From: Acetobacter lovaniensis
Lineage (GTDB): Bacteria; Pseudomonadota; Alphaproteobacteria; Acetobacterales; Acetobacteraceae
Direction: 5' to 3'
Assembly: GCF_014207635.1 (NCBI RefSeq)
Contig: NZ_JACHIE010000001.1
Coordinates: 620,001-684,000, forward strand
Length of the DNA: 64,000 bases
Shown piece by piece: positions 1-7,746 of the stretch. The notes beneath the pieces were generated by a model. That model was not told the DNA's origin. It did not search any database and worked only from the letters and a program-made list of their open reading frames with translations. How positions within the stretch are numbered: position 1 is the first letter of the stretch; each line of letters opens with the position of its first letter. Made by a program: the position numbers and the translations under genes.

Positions 1-1769
1 TTCTTGGCAACCAGTTGGGGCTTGGCGTCCGCCGCCTTAAGCCGACCCATGATGATAATCTGCTGTATGGCGGTCAGCACGTTGCTCCAGCAGTAGTAAA
101 TGACCAGACCCACGGGCTGCCGCGCCATGAAGAAGGTGAACAGCAGCGGAATAAACATCATCACCTTCTGCTGTGCGGGGTCCATGCTGGTGGAACTCGC
201 ACTGACCTTCTGCATGACAAACATGGTCGCACCGTAAATGATGGGCCACGCCCCAAGCGTGAGGATGGGCATGATCTGCGCCGGATCAAAGGGGATCAGA
301 CCGAACAGATTGAAGATATTGGTCGGGTCCTGAGCAGAAAGGTCCTTCACCCAGCCAATAAAGGGCGCATGTCGCATTTCAATCGTGACATACAGATCCT
401 TGTAAAGGCACCAGAACACGGGAGCCTGAATGAACAGGGGCAGGAAGCCGCCAAACAGACTTACATTTTCCTTGCGATACAGCATCATGATCTGCTGCTG
501 CATCACCACCGGATCATCCTTGTGGCGTGCCCGGATCAGGTCCACCTGCGGCTTCAGGCGGGAGGTCTTCCAGGTCATGCGCATCTGCTTGATGGTCAGC
601 GGCAGGAAGGCCACCTTCACAATAACCGTAAAGGTCAGCAGCGCCAGACCAAAGCTGCCCAGATGGCTGTTCAGCCAGTCCAGCACAAAAAACACAGGAC
701 GGGTCAGGAAGGAAAGCCACCCGAAGTCCACGGCCTTCCAGAACATGGGAATATGCAGGTCGTGTTCGTACTGCTCAAGCAGCCGCACTTCCTTGGCGCC
801 AGCAAACACATGCGCCTGAGTGGAAATGGTCTGCCCTGCCCCCACCTGCATGGGAGCCGTTGCCGTAAACCCGACCTGATACTGCGTCTGCGCAGCCTGC
901 CACGCATACGTCCCCACCACGCTGGCAGCCTGATCGGGCACAATGGCCATAAGCCAGTATTTGTCGGTAATCCCGGCCCAGCCACCTGTACCCTGATGGC
1001 TCCAGGCCACGTTTTCAGGCGGCACACCGTCATTACGGACGGATTTGTAGGACCCTTCGTTCAGGCGGCCATCAATGACCGAAATCGGGCCTTCATGCAC
1101 CAGCATACCGCCGGTTTCTTCCGGGGTGTAACCACGGTTCACACGGTAGTAGGGGTACAGGGCAATGCTCTGCCCCGTTGCATTGTGCACGCGCTGGGTG
1201 ACCGTGAACATATAGTCCTTGTCCACCCCAAGAGCGACTTCAAACGTCAGCCCCGCGCCGTTGTCCCAACTCAGGGTCAGCGGGTGTTCGCCATCAAGCT
1301 GCGTGCCGGAGGCTTTCCACAATGTGTGAGCGTTCGGCAGGGCGACCGGCACATCGGACGATGCGGCGCGCCAGCCGAAATCCACATAGTCAGCCCGCTT
1401 GGTATCCACAGGGCTGAGAACGCGTACGTCCGGACTGTTGGGCTTTACGGTCTCGCGGTACTGTTTGAGCACCAGATCATCCAGCCGGGCACCACGCAGG
1501 TTGATGCTCCCCTGAACGGACGGGGCATTAATGGCAATACGGGTATCCGGCCCATCGGGCACATCCGCCACCGCCGCACTGGCGGCCTGCGCGGTTGCTG
1601 CCTGACCCGCGCCAGCCGCAGCCGCCGAGGCTGGAGCCGTCTGGCTGGCCACATTCTGAGTTACCTGCGGAGCAGGCTGATGTGCCGGAGTCTGGGGAAA
1701 GAAGTAATCAAACCCGATAAGAACCAGAGCTGACAACAGCGTTGCCAGTATGAGACGTTTTGAATCCAT
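1..1769 (-). CDS. yidC: Membrane protein insertase YidC (3' end beyond window)
   Basis: YidC inserts membrane proteins into the inner membrane, alone or with SecYEG. 589 codons are visible and no stop is reached; the last readable residues are PQLVAK, so the gene continues past base 1, probably by very little. The N-terminus MDSKRLILATLLSALVLIGF is a Lys/Arg-started signal anchor. It is followed by an Ala/Gln/Pro-rich linker, then the large periplasmic beta-sandwich domain of Gram-negative YidC (about residues 60-350). The C-terminal multi-span insertase core follows from about residue 360, with FLPLTIKQM and a FGGFLPLFIQAPVF segment. It is the third gene of the rpmH-rnpA-yidC order, 126 bases after rnpA. 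The start is the ATG at 1769. Family assignment is firm. Confidence 0.96.
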   Translation of the reverse strand, partial: MDSKRLILATLLSALVLIGFDYFFPQTPAHQPAPQVTQNVASQTAPASAAAAGAGQAATAQAASAAVADVPDGPDTRIAINAPSVQGSINLRGARLDDLVLKQYRETVKPNSPDVRVLSPVDTKRADYVDFGWRAASSDVPVALPNAHTLWKASGTQLDGEHPLTLSWDNGAGLTFEVALGVDKDYMFTVTQRVHNATGQSIALYPYYRVNRGYTPEETGGMLVHEGPISVIDGRLNEGSYKSVRNDGVPPENVAWSHQGTGGWAGITDKYWLMAIVPDQAASVVGTYAWQAAQTQYQVGFTATAPMQVGAGQTISTQAHVFAGAKEVRLLEQYEHDLHIPMFWKAVDFGWLSFLTRPVFFVLDWLNSHLGSFGLALLTFTVIVKVAFLPLTIKQMRMTWKTSRLKPQVDLIRARHKDDPVVMQQQIMMLYRKENVSLFGGFLPLFIQAPVFWCLYKDLYVTIEMRHAPFIGWVKDLSAQDPTNIFNLFGLIPFDPAQIMPILTLGAWPIIYGATMFVMQKVSASSTSMDPAQQKVMMFIPLLFTFFMARQPVGLVIYYCWSNVLTAIQQIIIMGRLKAADAKPQLVAK

Positions 1770-1895
1770 GAGCTCTGGCCTACAGGCCCCCTGCACATAA
1801 CAAAAGTGGAAAACTCAACACCCACCCCAAGGGGCGGTCTTGAACGGCACAACCGTGTTCCAGCGCAGGATTGACAGGAATGCAAGACGGGACAT

Positions 1896-2276
1896 TCACG
1901 ACTCCCGCATACAGAGTTTCAACGCTTTCCGAAAATCGGCCACCAGTGCGTCAAAAGAGCGGTCGCGCGTGGCACCCCGCCCTATCAGCACCAGATCAAG
2001 CCCATTTAGCGGTGTATCGGCTTCCACTCTGCGCACAACCTCACGCAGCCTGCGGCGCACCCGGTTACGCACCACGGCATTCCCGACTTTTTTGGTCACC
2101 GTGAAGCCAACACGCGCAGGGTCCGAATCGGGCCGTCTGAAAAGCTGAAGGACAAGACCAGACACCGGGGCTTTTCGCCCCTTGGCCGCCATGAAGAGAA
2201 ATTCTTTTCTCTTTTTTAGCCGCATGGACGCTTGCGCCCCTGCGGCTGGCTGCTCCTGACCTTCAGACCAGTCCAT
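1896..2276 (-). CDS. rnpA: Ribonuclease P protein component
   Basis: RnpA is the protein subunit of RNase P, which matures tRNA 5' ends by helping the catalytic RNA bind pre-tRNA. The diagnostic RNA-binding segment is visible: RLKKRKEF near the N-terminus, then VGFTVTKKVGNAVVRNRVRRRLRE. The open frame extends upstream to a TTG at 2297 without a ribosome site. I use the ATG at 2276 (126 aa), but the ATG at 2225, directly before RLKKRKEF and behind an AGGGG, is also possible (109 aa). It lies directly downstream of rpmH, the usual bacterial pairing. The C-terminus (LCMRES) is close to the family's usual end. Confidence 0.93.
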   Translation of the reverse strand: MDWSEGQEQPAAGAQASMRLKKRKEFLFMAAKGRKAPVSGLVLQLFRRPDSDPARVGFTVTKKVGNAVVRNRVRRRLREVVRRVEADTPLNGLDLVLIGRGATRDRSFDALVADFRKALKLCMRES

Positions 2277-2300
2277 CAAAACCGGACTGCCGGACAACGC

Positions 2301-2435
2301 TTACGCGGAAAGACGCTTGCGGCCCTTGGAACGACGGTTTGCCAGAATACGACGGCCGCCAACGGTAGCCGAACGGGTGCGGAACCCGTGACGACGCTTG
2401 CGGACCAGCCGGGACGGTTGATAAGTGCGCTTCAT
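2301..2435 (-). CDS. rpmH: 50S ribosomal protein L34
   Basis: The 44-residue protein begins [19 protein letters not shown] and ends [11 protein letters not shown], which is the nearly invariant L34 sequence; it sits in the large subunit near the exit-tunnel side of 23S rRNA. The open frame extends further upstream to 2537, but L34 always starts at MKRT. A GGGAG ribosome site lies 6-7 bases before the ATG at 2435. The stop is four bases before the longest rnpA frame, so the two are probably co-transcribed. The upstream 100 bp also carries the start of the divergent plus-strand gene, so the promoters of the two must be close together. Confidence 0.98.
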   Translation of the reverse strand: MKRTYQPSRLVRKRRHGFRTRSATVGGRRILANRRSKGRKRLSA

Positions 2436-2584
2436 GGCTGCACTCCCTTCAGTTTGAATATGCTTCGCCAGTGGCCGCAGTACGAGCCACTCTCTCTTGA
2501 AGTCGCGGCTTATAAAGTTCAGATAGAAGAACGTCAATGTGCAGCGCAGAGTCGCACGCCCATTCCCGCACGATCACCCGCATG

Positions 2585-2986
2585 ATGGAAGGCCGCATGC
2601 CGCTCTCCTCCACCCGCTTCTGGACCATTCCGGCCATTATCGGCCTGCCTGTTCTGGCCTGCCTGCTGGCTGTGGACATGGGTGCGCCGCATAGCCTCAC
2701 CCCCGCATTCGTGGGGCTTGCAGGGGCCTGTGCGGCATGGATAGCGACACGTCAGCCTGCACCCGCCCCCGCCCGGCAGGAAGACGCCTCACCCAGCCCT
2801 GCCGCAACCTTAGGGGAGAACGACCCCAAGCTGCGCCATGACATCCGTGGTATTATTTCGCCCGTTATGCTGGTTGCGGATCAACTGGCACTCAGCACCG
2901 ACCCTGCCACAAAAAAAGCGGCCGAAACCATTAATGATTCGCTGGACCGCCTGACTGCCCGCCTCAAGCAGCGCAAAACGGATTAA
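2585..2986 (+). CDS. Small membrane protein with orphan histidine-kinase-like phosphoacceptor helix
   Basis: This 133-residue protein (counted from the ATG at 2585) has two hydrophobic stretches (about residues 9-28 and 37-54), an Ala/Pro-rich linker and a C-terminal helical segment beginning LRHDIRGIISPVMLVADQL. That segment resembles the H-box of histidine-kinase DHp domains, with His85 followed by an acidic residue and an Arg, and then a second helix ending LKQRKTD. No ATP-binding (HATPase) domain follows; the gene simply stops. Upstream ATGs at 2537 and 2582 are possible starts. It is divergent from rpmH. Similar short proteins may be conserved in related bacteria, but that is recollection. 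Function is unknown; a phosphotransfer or dimerisation role is only inference. Confidence 0.7.
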   Translation: MEGRMPLSSTRFWTIPAIIGLPVLACLLAVDMGAPHSLTPAFVGLAGACAAWIATRQPAPAPARQEDASPSPAATLGENDPKLRHDIRGIISPVMLVADQLALSTDPATKKAAETINDSLDRLTARLKQRKTD

Positions 2987-2994
2987 ACGCTGCC

Positions 2995-3384
2995 TTACGG
3001 GCGTTCGATCAGTTCCACCTTGTAACCGTCCGGGTCTTCCACAAACGCGATGATGCTGGTTCCAAACTTGACTGGCCCGGCAGGTCGCACCACCTTGCCA
3101 CCCCCTGCACGAACACGCTCCACAACAGCGGCAACGTCGGCCACGCCTATGGCAAAATGCCCGAACCCAGTACCAACCTCGTACCCATCGTCCTGCCCCC
3201 AGTTATAGGTCAGTTCAATTTCCGCCTGCCCATCAGCGTTATCTACAAAGCCAATAAAAACAAGGGTGTACTTACCTTCCGGCACATCACGGCGGCGCAA
3301 CTCACGCATACCCAGCAGCGCGTAGAATGCCAGACTCTGCTCCAGATTACGAACACGCACCATGGTATGCAAAAAACTGGACAT
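2995..3384 (-). CDS. gloA: Lactoylglutathione lyase (glyoxalase I)
   Basis: Glyoxalase I converts the hemithioacetal of methylglyoxal and glutathione to S-lactoylglutathione in the cytoplasm. The 129-residue length and sequence fit the single-domain nickel/cobalt-type enzyme: FLHTMVRVRNLEQSLAFY at the N-terminus (first metal His), AEIELTYNWG (metal Glu), GFGHFAIGV (metal His) and DPDGYKVELIE (metal Glu). The ATG at 3384 follows a strong GAGGGGAGG ribosome site. It lies downstream of lpxI on the same strand with a 42-base gap, where lpxB is often found in other proteobacteria. It converges with the plus-strand gene ending at 2986. Confidence 0.95.
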   Translation of the reverse strand: MSSFLHTMVRVRNLEQSLAFYALLGMRELRRRDVPEGKYTLVFIGFVDNADGQAEIELTYNWGQDDGYEVGTGFGHFAIGVADVAAVVERVRAGGGKVVRPAGPVKFGTSIIAFVEDPDGYKVELIERP

Positions 3385-3426
3385 AACGTTCCTCCCCTCA
3401 GCTTAACAAAGAACTCTTTTACGCCG

Positions 3427-4275
3427 TTATTTTACGGAATGCAGTTCTGCCGGGTCTATGGCGATCAGGAACAAACCCAGCCTTTCGGCCTCTGCCACAC
3501 AGGCGGCGCGGTCTGTTAACAGGGTGTTCCCGGCTTCAAACGCAATCCCGCGCAAGCCTGCCGCATGCGCGTTCCGCAGGGTTGTCGGCCCTATGGTGGG
3601 CATATCGGCTCTTTTCTCCTGCCCCGGCTTGAGCAGCTTGACCAGCACACCGCCATCTCCGGGCTGGCGACACACCCCCGAGCGCGCCAGCATGGCATCC
3701 GTGCCCTCCATAGCCTCCACGGCCAGCACAACGCCGTTCTGCACCACACAGCCCTGCCCTATATCCAGTCGGCCGAGTGCCTGAGTAACGGCTACGCCGT
3801 GCCTAATATCCGCCAGAGCCTGCGCATCCGGCCTTGACTGGCCCAGCACACCGGCTTCAGCCACGGAATGGGATAAAAATTCATGTGCGCCACGCACCTG
3901 AAAACCCTCTTCCCCCAGAATACGCACAAGGGCTGCCAGCAGGCCGTCATCCCCTGCAAACAGGGCTTTACCAAGACGCGCCAGAATACGAGCCCCCTCG
4001 GTATCGGGGTAAAGGCTACGCAGAGAAGGACGGCGGATAGGGCCGATGAGCACCAGATCGGAACAGGCATGGGCACGTAACAGGCTCAACATGCGGCCCG
4101 CAGCCCCCAGACGCACACATTCATGCGGCCAGGGCGCTAGCGTGGCAGGGTCGGCAAACCCCTCAAATCCAATAATAAAAACAGGTCGGCCTGCGGCATG
4201 CGCTGCCTCTGCCACTCTGGCTGGCAGAGGGCCTCCCCCTGCCAGAATGCCAACCGCTGTTGGCGGGGCACTCAC
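3427..4275 (-). CDS. lpxI: UDP-2,3-diacylglucosamine pyrophosphatase LpxI
   Basis: LpxI hydrolyses UDP-2,3-diacylglucosamine to lipid X in lipid A synthesis; it replaces LpxH in most alphaproteobacteria. The 282-residue protein has the family's N-terminal VGILAGGGPLP motif and the C-terminal catalytic domain with GQGCVVQNGVVLAVEAMEGTD, KLLKPGQEKRADMPTIGP and IAFEAGNTLL. The ATG overlaps the lpxA stop by four bases (ATGA), so translation is probably coupled. It is the last lipid A gene in this cluster; lpxB does not follow. Confidence 0.93.
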   Translation of the reverse strand: MSAPPTAVGILAGGGPLPARVAEAAHAAGRPVFIIGFEGFADPATLAPWPHECVRLGAAGRMLSLLRAHACSDLVLIGPIRRPSLRSLYPDTEGARILARLGKALFAGDDGLLAALVRILGEEGFQVRGAHEFLSHSVAEAGVLGQSRPDAQALADIRHGVAVTQALGRLDIGQGCVVQNGVVLAVEAMEGTDAMLARSGVCRQPGDGGVLVKLLKPGQEKRADMPTIGPTTLRNAHAAGLRGIAFEAGNTLLTDRAACVAEAERLGLFLIAIDPAELHSVK

Positions 4276-5132
4276 GCGCCTTCGGTTTCCGCCTGATCAG
4301 CGGCTCCACCCCGCGCAGGGCGCACGAGCCCGCGATGGCTGGGAGCATCAATAAAATCCAGAATTTCCTGAATCCGACCATTATCTCCAAAGGTCTGACG
4401 CACATGCGCCAGTCGTGCCTGAAAGGACACATCACCACAGACTTTGGGATACAGGGTAAAAAAGGCTTTGCGCATCAACTGGATTTCGGCCGACTGCACA
4501 CCGTTACGGCGCAGCCATATCCAGTGCAGGCCAATCAGTCTGGCGCGGTTACCCAGTACACTCCCATAGGGAATAACATCGGCCTCAACACCAGCCACTC
4601 CGCCCACAAGGGCGGCATGCCCGATCCTGACAAACTGGTGGATGGCGGCAGACCCCATGACCCGCGCATCATTGCCAATCGTCACATGGCCACCCATGAC
4701 CACATTGTTGACAATGATCACACGGTCACCCAGCACACAATCATGCGCGACATGTGCATTGGCCATGATGAGCACATCCTGACCAACACGCGTAACGCCA
4801 GACCCTGTGGCCGTCCCCCGATGAATGGTCACATGCTCACGCACAACCGTGCGGGCCCCGACCTCGCACCGGGTTGGCTCACCTTTGTATTTGAGATCCT
4901 GCGGCGCCATACCCACCGTGCAGAACGGAAAGTAGCGCGAATGCGCACCCAGATGGGTATGCCCATCCACAACAACGTGGGAGATCAGTTCCACCCCGTC
5001 ATCAAGAACTGCATTTGGCCCAACAGAGCACCACGGACCAATAATCACGCCTTGCCCAAGCTTTGCCCCCGGGGCAACCAGAGCCGTTGGATGAACAAGC
5101 GTCTGCCTGGCTTCCTCTACAGCGTGCACCAC
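4272..5132 (-). CDS. lpxA: UDP-N-acetylglucosamine O-acyltransferase
   Basis: LpxA transfers a 3-hydroxyacyl chain from ACP to the 3-OH of UDP-GlcNAc, the first step of lipid A synthesis. The 286-residue protein shows the left-handed beta-helix hexapeptide pattern, the catalytic His in NAHVAHDC (equivalent to E. coli His125) and the C-terminal helical domain. Its tail (about 25 residues after FIDAPSHRG) is longer than in E. coli LpxA (262 aa). The start is a GTG at 5132, preceded by AAGGA six bases upstream; a second GTG follows at once. It lies between fabZ and lpxI, the usual order, with a 127-base gap from fabZ that holds no gene. Confidence 0.95.
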   Translation of the reverse strand: MVHAVEEARQTLVHPTALVAPGAKLGQGVIIGPWCSVGPNAVLDDGVELISHVVVDGHTHLGAHSRYFPFCTVGMAPQDLKYKGEPTRCEVGARTVVREHVTIHRGTATGSGVTRVGQDVLIMANAHVAHDCVLGDRVIIVNNVVMGGHVTIGNDARVMGSAAIHQFVRIGHAALVGGVAGVEADVIPYGSVLGNRARLIGLHWIWLRRNGVQSAEIQLMRKAFFTLYPKVCGDVSFQARLAHVRQTFGDNGRIQEILDFIDAPSHRGLVRPARGGAADQAETEGA

Positions 5133-5259
5133 TTCAGTTCCTTATATTCCGCCTGACCTGCAACACAGAAACACTGGGCCCATGCTCCAGACTGCCGGCC
5201 GGTAAAAGCGAACCGGGCTGAAGCATATCTTGAGCCAACCGGCACACCAAGCGTAAAAA

Positions 5260-5736
5260 TCAACCCATGATCATGGCGCTAAAGGTTGCTTCTGCAACCA
5301 CAACACCATCAACACGCGCTTCCCCACGGAACTTCCATACATTGGAGCGGTGCCGTTCCTTGACCACATGGATACGCAACTGGTCACCCGGTTCTACGGG
5401 GCGGCGGAACTTTGCCCCTTCGATCGTCATGAAATAGACGAGCTTGCCCTCAAAGGCTTCCCCGAGCGACAGGACAACAAGCGTTGCCGCAGTCTGGGCC
5501 ATGGCCTCCACAATAAGGACGCCGGGCATAACGGGCCGTCCGGGAAAGTGCCCCGGAAAAAACGGTTCGTTAACCGAGACATTCTTGATACCAGTCGCTT
5601 CTTCCCCCAGGACAATATCTTCCATCCTGTCGATCAGAAGGAAAGGATACCTGTGAGGAATCGCCTGCATGATACGGTTGACATCAATCCGTGCGATTGT
5701 CTTGCCGTCCTGCCGGGATTCTTGTTGTGTCTCCAC
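5260..5736 (-). CDS. fabZ: 3-hydroxyacyl-[ACP] dehydratase FabZ
   Basis: FabZ dehydrates 3-hydroxyacyl-ACP in fatty-acid elongation and competes with LpxA/LpxD for the same substrate, which is why it sits between their genes. The hot-dog-fold signature is clear: IPHRYPFLLIDRM, then the catalytic His and Glu in FFPGHFPGRPVMPGVLIVEAMAQ. I chose the GTG at 5736, which has AGGGG just upstream; a TTG at 5769 would add 11 residues but lacks a ribosome site. It is 45 bases downstream of lpxD. Confidence 0.95.
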   Translation of the reverse strand: METQQESRQDGKTIARIDVNRIMQAIPHRYPFLLIDRMEDIVLGEEATGIKNVSVNEPFFPGHFPGRPVMPGVLIVEAMAQTAATLVVLSLGEAFEGKLVYFMTIEGAKFRRPVEPGDQLRIHVVKERHRSNVWKFRGEARVDGVVVAEATFSAMIMG

Positions 5737-5781
5737 GTCCCCTAAACCACCCTCTGTACCGGACCGCAATCCGGGATAAGT

Positions 5782-6867
5782 TCATACCTTGTCTGAATCG
5801 CCCTTGGCCGACCCAGACGCTTTTTTTGCCAGCTTGCGCAGCACCGCCACGTTACGGAAAAACTCCCGGAACGGCATGGCGGGGCTACCTATGACATCTG
5901 CACCGCTCTCAACATCCGACATGACGCCACACTGCGCACCAATGCGCGCCTTGGCACCAATACGGATGTGGCCAATAAGACCGGCCTGAGCAGCAACCGT
6001 TACGTAATCTTCGAGCACCGTGGAGCCAGAAATACCAGCCTGCGACACCACAATGCAGCAACGCCCAAGCTGGGCATTATGCCCGATCTGGACCAGATTA
6101 TCGAGCCGGGACCCCGCACCGATAACCGTGTCATTAACCGAGCCGCGATCAATGGTGCTGTTGGCACCAATTTCCACGTCATGCTCGATAATGACACGAC
6201 CAAGCTGGGGCACACTCTCAAACCCCTCAGGCCCGACCGCAAACCCAAAACCTTCCTGCCCAATGCGCGCACCAGGCAGAATGGTAACACGGTCTCCCAC
6301 CAGGGCATGAGACAACGTCACCATAGAGCCAATGCGACATTCCGCACCAAGCTGTACGCCATGGTCCAAAACGGAATGAGACCCAATAATACAGCCAGCC
6401 CCAACCTGCACGTCAGGCCCGATAACCACAAAAGGCCCCACCTCCGCTGTGGGGTCTACAACAGCGGAAGAATCTACCACTGCGGAAGGGTGAACACCAC
6501 CCTTGCCAGTCTGACGTGGATGAAACAGCCGCGCAATGCGCGACCACGCCAGATACGGCGTGGCAGTTACAAGGGCTGCGGAATGTTCTGGCACCTTGTC
6601 CGCAAAAGCTGGGGCAACAATCACCAGACCAGCCTGTGTATGCTCCAGCAGGGGAGCATAACGGCGGTTATCCAGAAAACTCACCTCACGCGCGCGGGCC
6701 ACCTGCAAGGGCGCTATGCCGACATACCCCTCCTGCGGAAAACTCCCCTGTCGGGGAGGTCGCAGGTCGGCACCGGCTGCTTCTGCCAGTACCGATGCAT
6801 CAAAAGGTCCGACGCGCGTAAAAAAACGCGGATCAGCCGGGCCGGAAGACGCCCTGCAATCCACCAT
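5782..6867 (-). CDS. lpxD: UDP-3-O-(3-hydroxyacyl)glucosamine N-acyltransferase
   Basis: LpxD adds the amide-linked 3-hydroxyacyl chain to UDP-3-O-acylglucosamine, the third lipid A step. The 361-residue protein has an N-terminal uridine-binding domain, then hexapeptide repeats from about residue 120. The active-site region reads DRGSVNDTVIG, then NLVQIGHNAQLG with the catalytic His (E. coli His239). The C-terminal tail LRKLAKKASGSAKGD is Lys-rich. The ATG is two bases after the skp-like gene's stop, so the genes form a tight operon. Confidence 0.96.
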   Translation of the reverse strand: MVDCRASSGPADPRFFTRVGPFDASVLAEAAGADLRPPRQGSFPQEGYVGIAPLQVARAREVSFLDNRRYAPLLEHTQAGLVIVAPAFADKVPEHSAALVTATPYLAWSRIARLFHPRQTGKGGVHPSAVVDSSAVVDPTAEVGPFVVIGPDVQVGAGCIIGSHSVLDHGVQLGAECRIGSMVTLSHALVGDRVTILPGARIGQEGFGFAVGPEGFESVPQLGRVIIEHDVEIGANSTIDRGSVNDTVIGAGSRLDNLVQIGHNAQLGRCCIVVSQAGISGSTVLEDYVTVAAQAGLIGHIRIGAKARIGAQCGVMSDVESGADVIGSPAMPFREFFRNVAVLRKLAKKASGSAKGDSDKV

Positions 6868-6869
6868 GC

Positions 6870-7739
6870 TTATTTTTTCCCGGCAGGGGTGGCAGGAGCC
6901 GCCGGAGCTGGGCCGGACGCCACCATCTGCGGGTCCCCATCAGCCGTTGTGGGCATTTTGCCGGATTTTGCCAGTTCTTCGGGGTCTACATTGGCATCAG
7001 GAATAAAGACGCTGGGCAGAACCTTGTTCAGGTTTGCCGCCACTTCGTTCGTAATGTCCTGACCATCCACATGCAGGGCGACCTGCTCGCTATGCAGCAC
7101 CAGGTTCATGCCATGCGCAGCGGCAACTTTCTGGATGACCTGCACCAGTTCACGCTCGATCTGCCCCAGAGAAACCTGAGCCGCTTCCTGAATAATCCGG
7201 TTACGGTTACGGAAGTCACGCTGCGCCTTCATAACCTTGGCCTGAAGGCTACGTTCACGGGTCTGGATCTGGTCAGATGTCAGGGATTTGGCCTGAGCCT
7301 GCAATGTCTGCTGCTCATCGCGCCAGCCAGCCTGCTCACGCTGGAGATCCTGTGCCAGCGCATCGCGGCGGGCACCCAGAACACGTTCCACCTGCATGGC
7401 GGCAGAGGTCTGGCGCATCACGCCAGATACGCTGATCACACCGATAATGGTGGTGGGGGGAGGCGCTTCCTTGGCAATTTCAGGGGCACTGGGAATAGGC
7501 GGCAAGGGCAGAACCGGAGGCGCCTGATCGGCTGCTTCCTGACTATCAGCCGCAGGCGCGGGCAGTGCAACGGGAGCAGGAGCGGCATTACGGCTGGCAG
7601 GATGCGGGGCCTGCGCTGCAGGCTGGCTTTTGGGCACGAACCAGCCATTCCCACCTTCTGCCTGAGCAGCAGGGATGAGGGCTGCGGAAAAAGAAAGGCA
7701 AACAGCCCCCAGAAGGGCAGCTTTTGAACTGAAACGCAT
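6870..7739 (-). CDS. OmpH/Skp-family periplasmic chaperone
   Basis: Skp-type chaperones hold unfolded outer-membrane proteins in the periplasm before delivery to BamA. The 289-residue protein begins with a signal peptide (MRFSSKAALLGAVCLSFSAALIPAAQA). A Pro/Ala-rich low-complexity stretch follows (about residues 35-90), then the OmpH domain with IGVISVSGVMRQTSAAMQ and a long charged coiled coil rich in Gln and Arg. The tail (from LPSVFIP) is Pro/Ala-rich. It is longer than E. coli Skp (161 aa) because of the extra linker and tail. Two consecutive ATGs (7742, 7739) follow GAGG; the second has better spacing. Its position between bamA and lpxD is the standard one. Confidence 0.88.
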   Translation of the reverse strand: MRFSSKAALLGAVCLSFSAALIPAAQAEGGNGWFVPKSQPAAQAPHPASRNAAPAPVALPAPAADSQEAADQAPPVLPLPPIPSAPEIAKEAPPPTTIIGVISVSGVMRQTSAAMQVERVLGARRDALAQDLQREQAGWRDEQQTLQAQAKSLTSDQIQTRERSLQAKVMKAQRDFRNRNRIIQEAAQVSLGQIERELVQVIQKVAAAHGMNLVLHSEQVALHVDGQDITNEVAANLNKVLPSVFIPDANVDPEELAKSGKMPTTADGDPQMVASGPAPAAPATPAGKK

Positions 7740-7746
7740 CATTACC

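Noticed and set aside
1661-1885. Short minus-strand frame between rnpA and yidC considered as yidD
   Set aside because: It overlaps the yidC start in another frame and shows none of the YidD Cys/Pro/Arg pattern.
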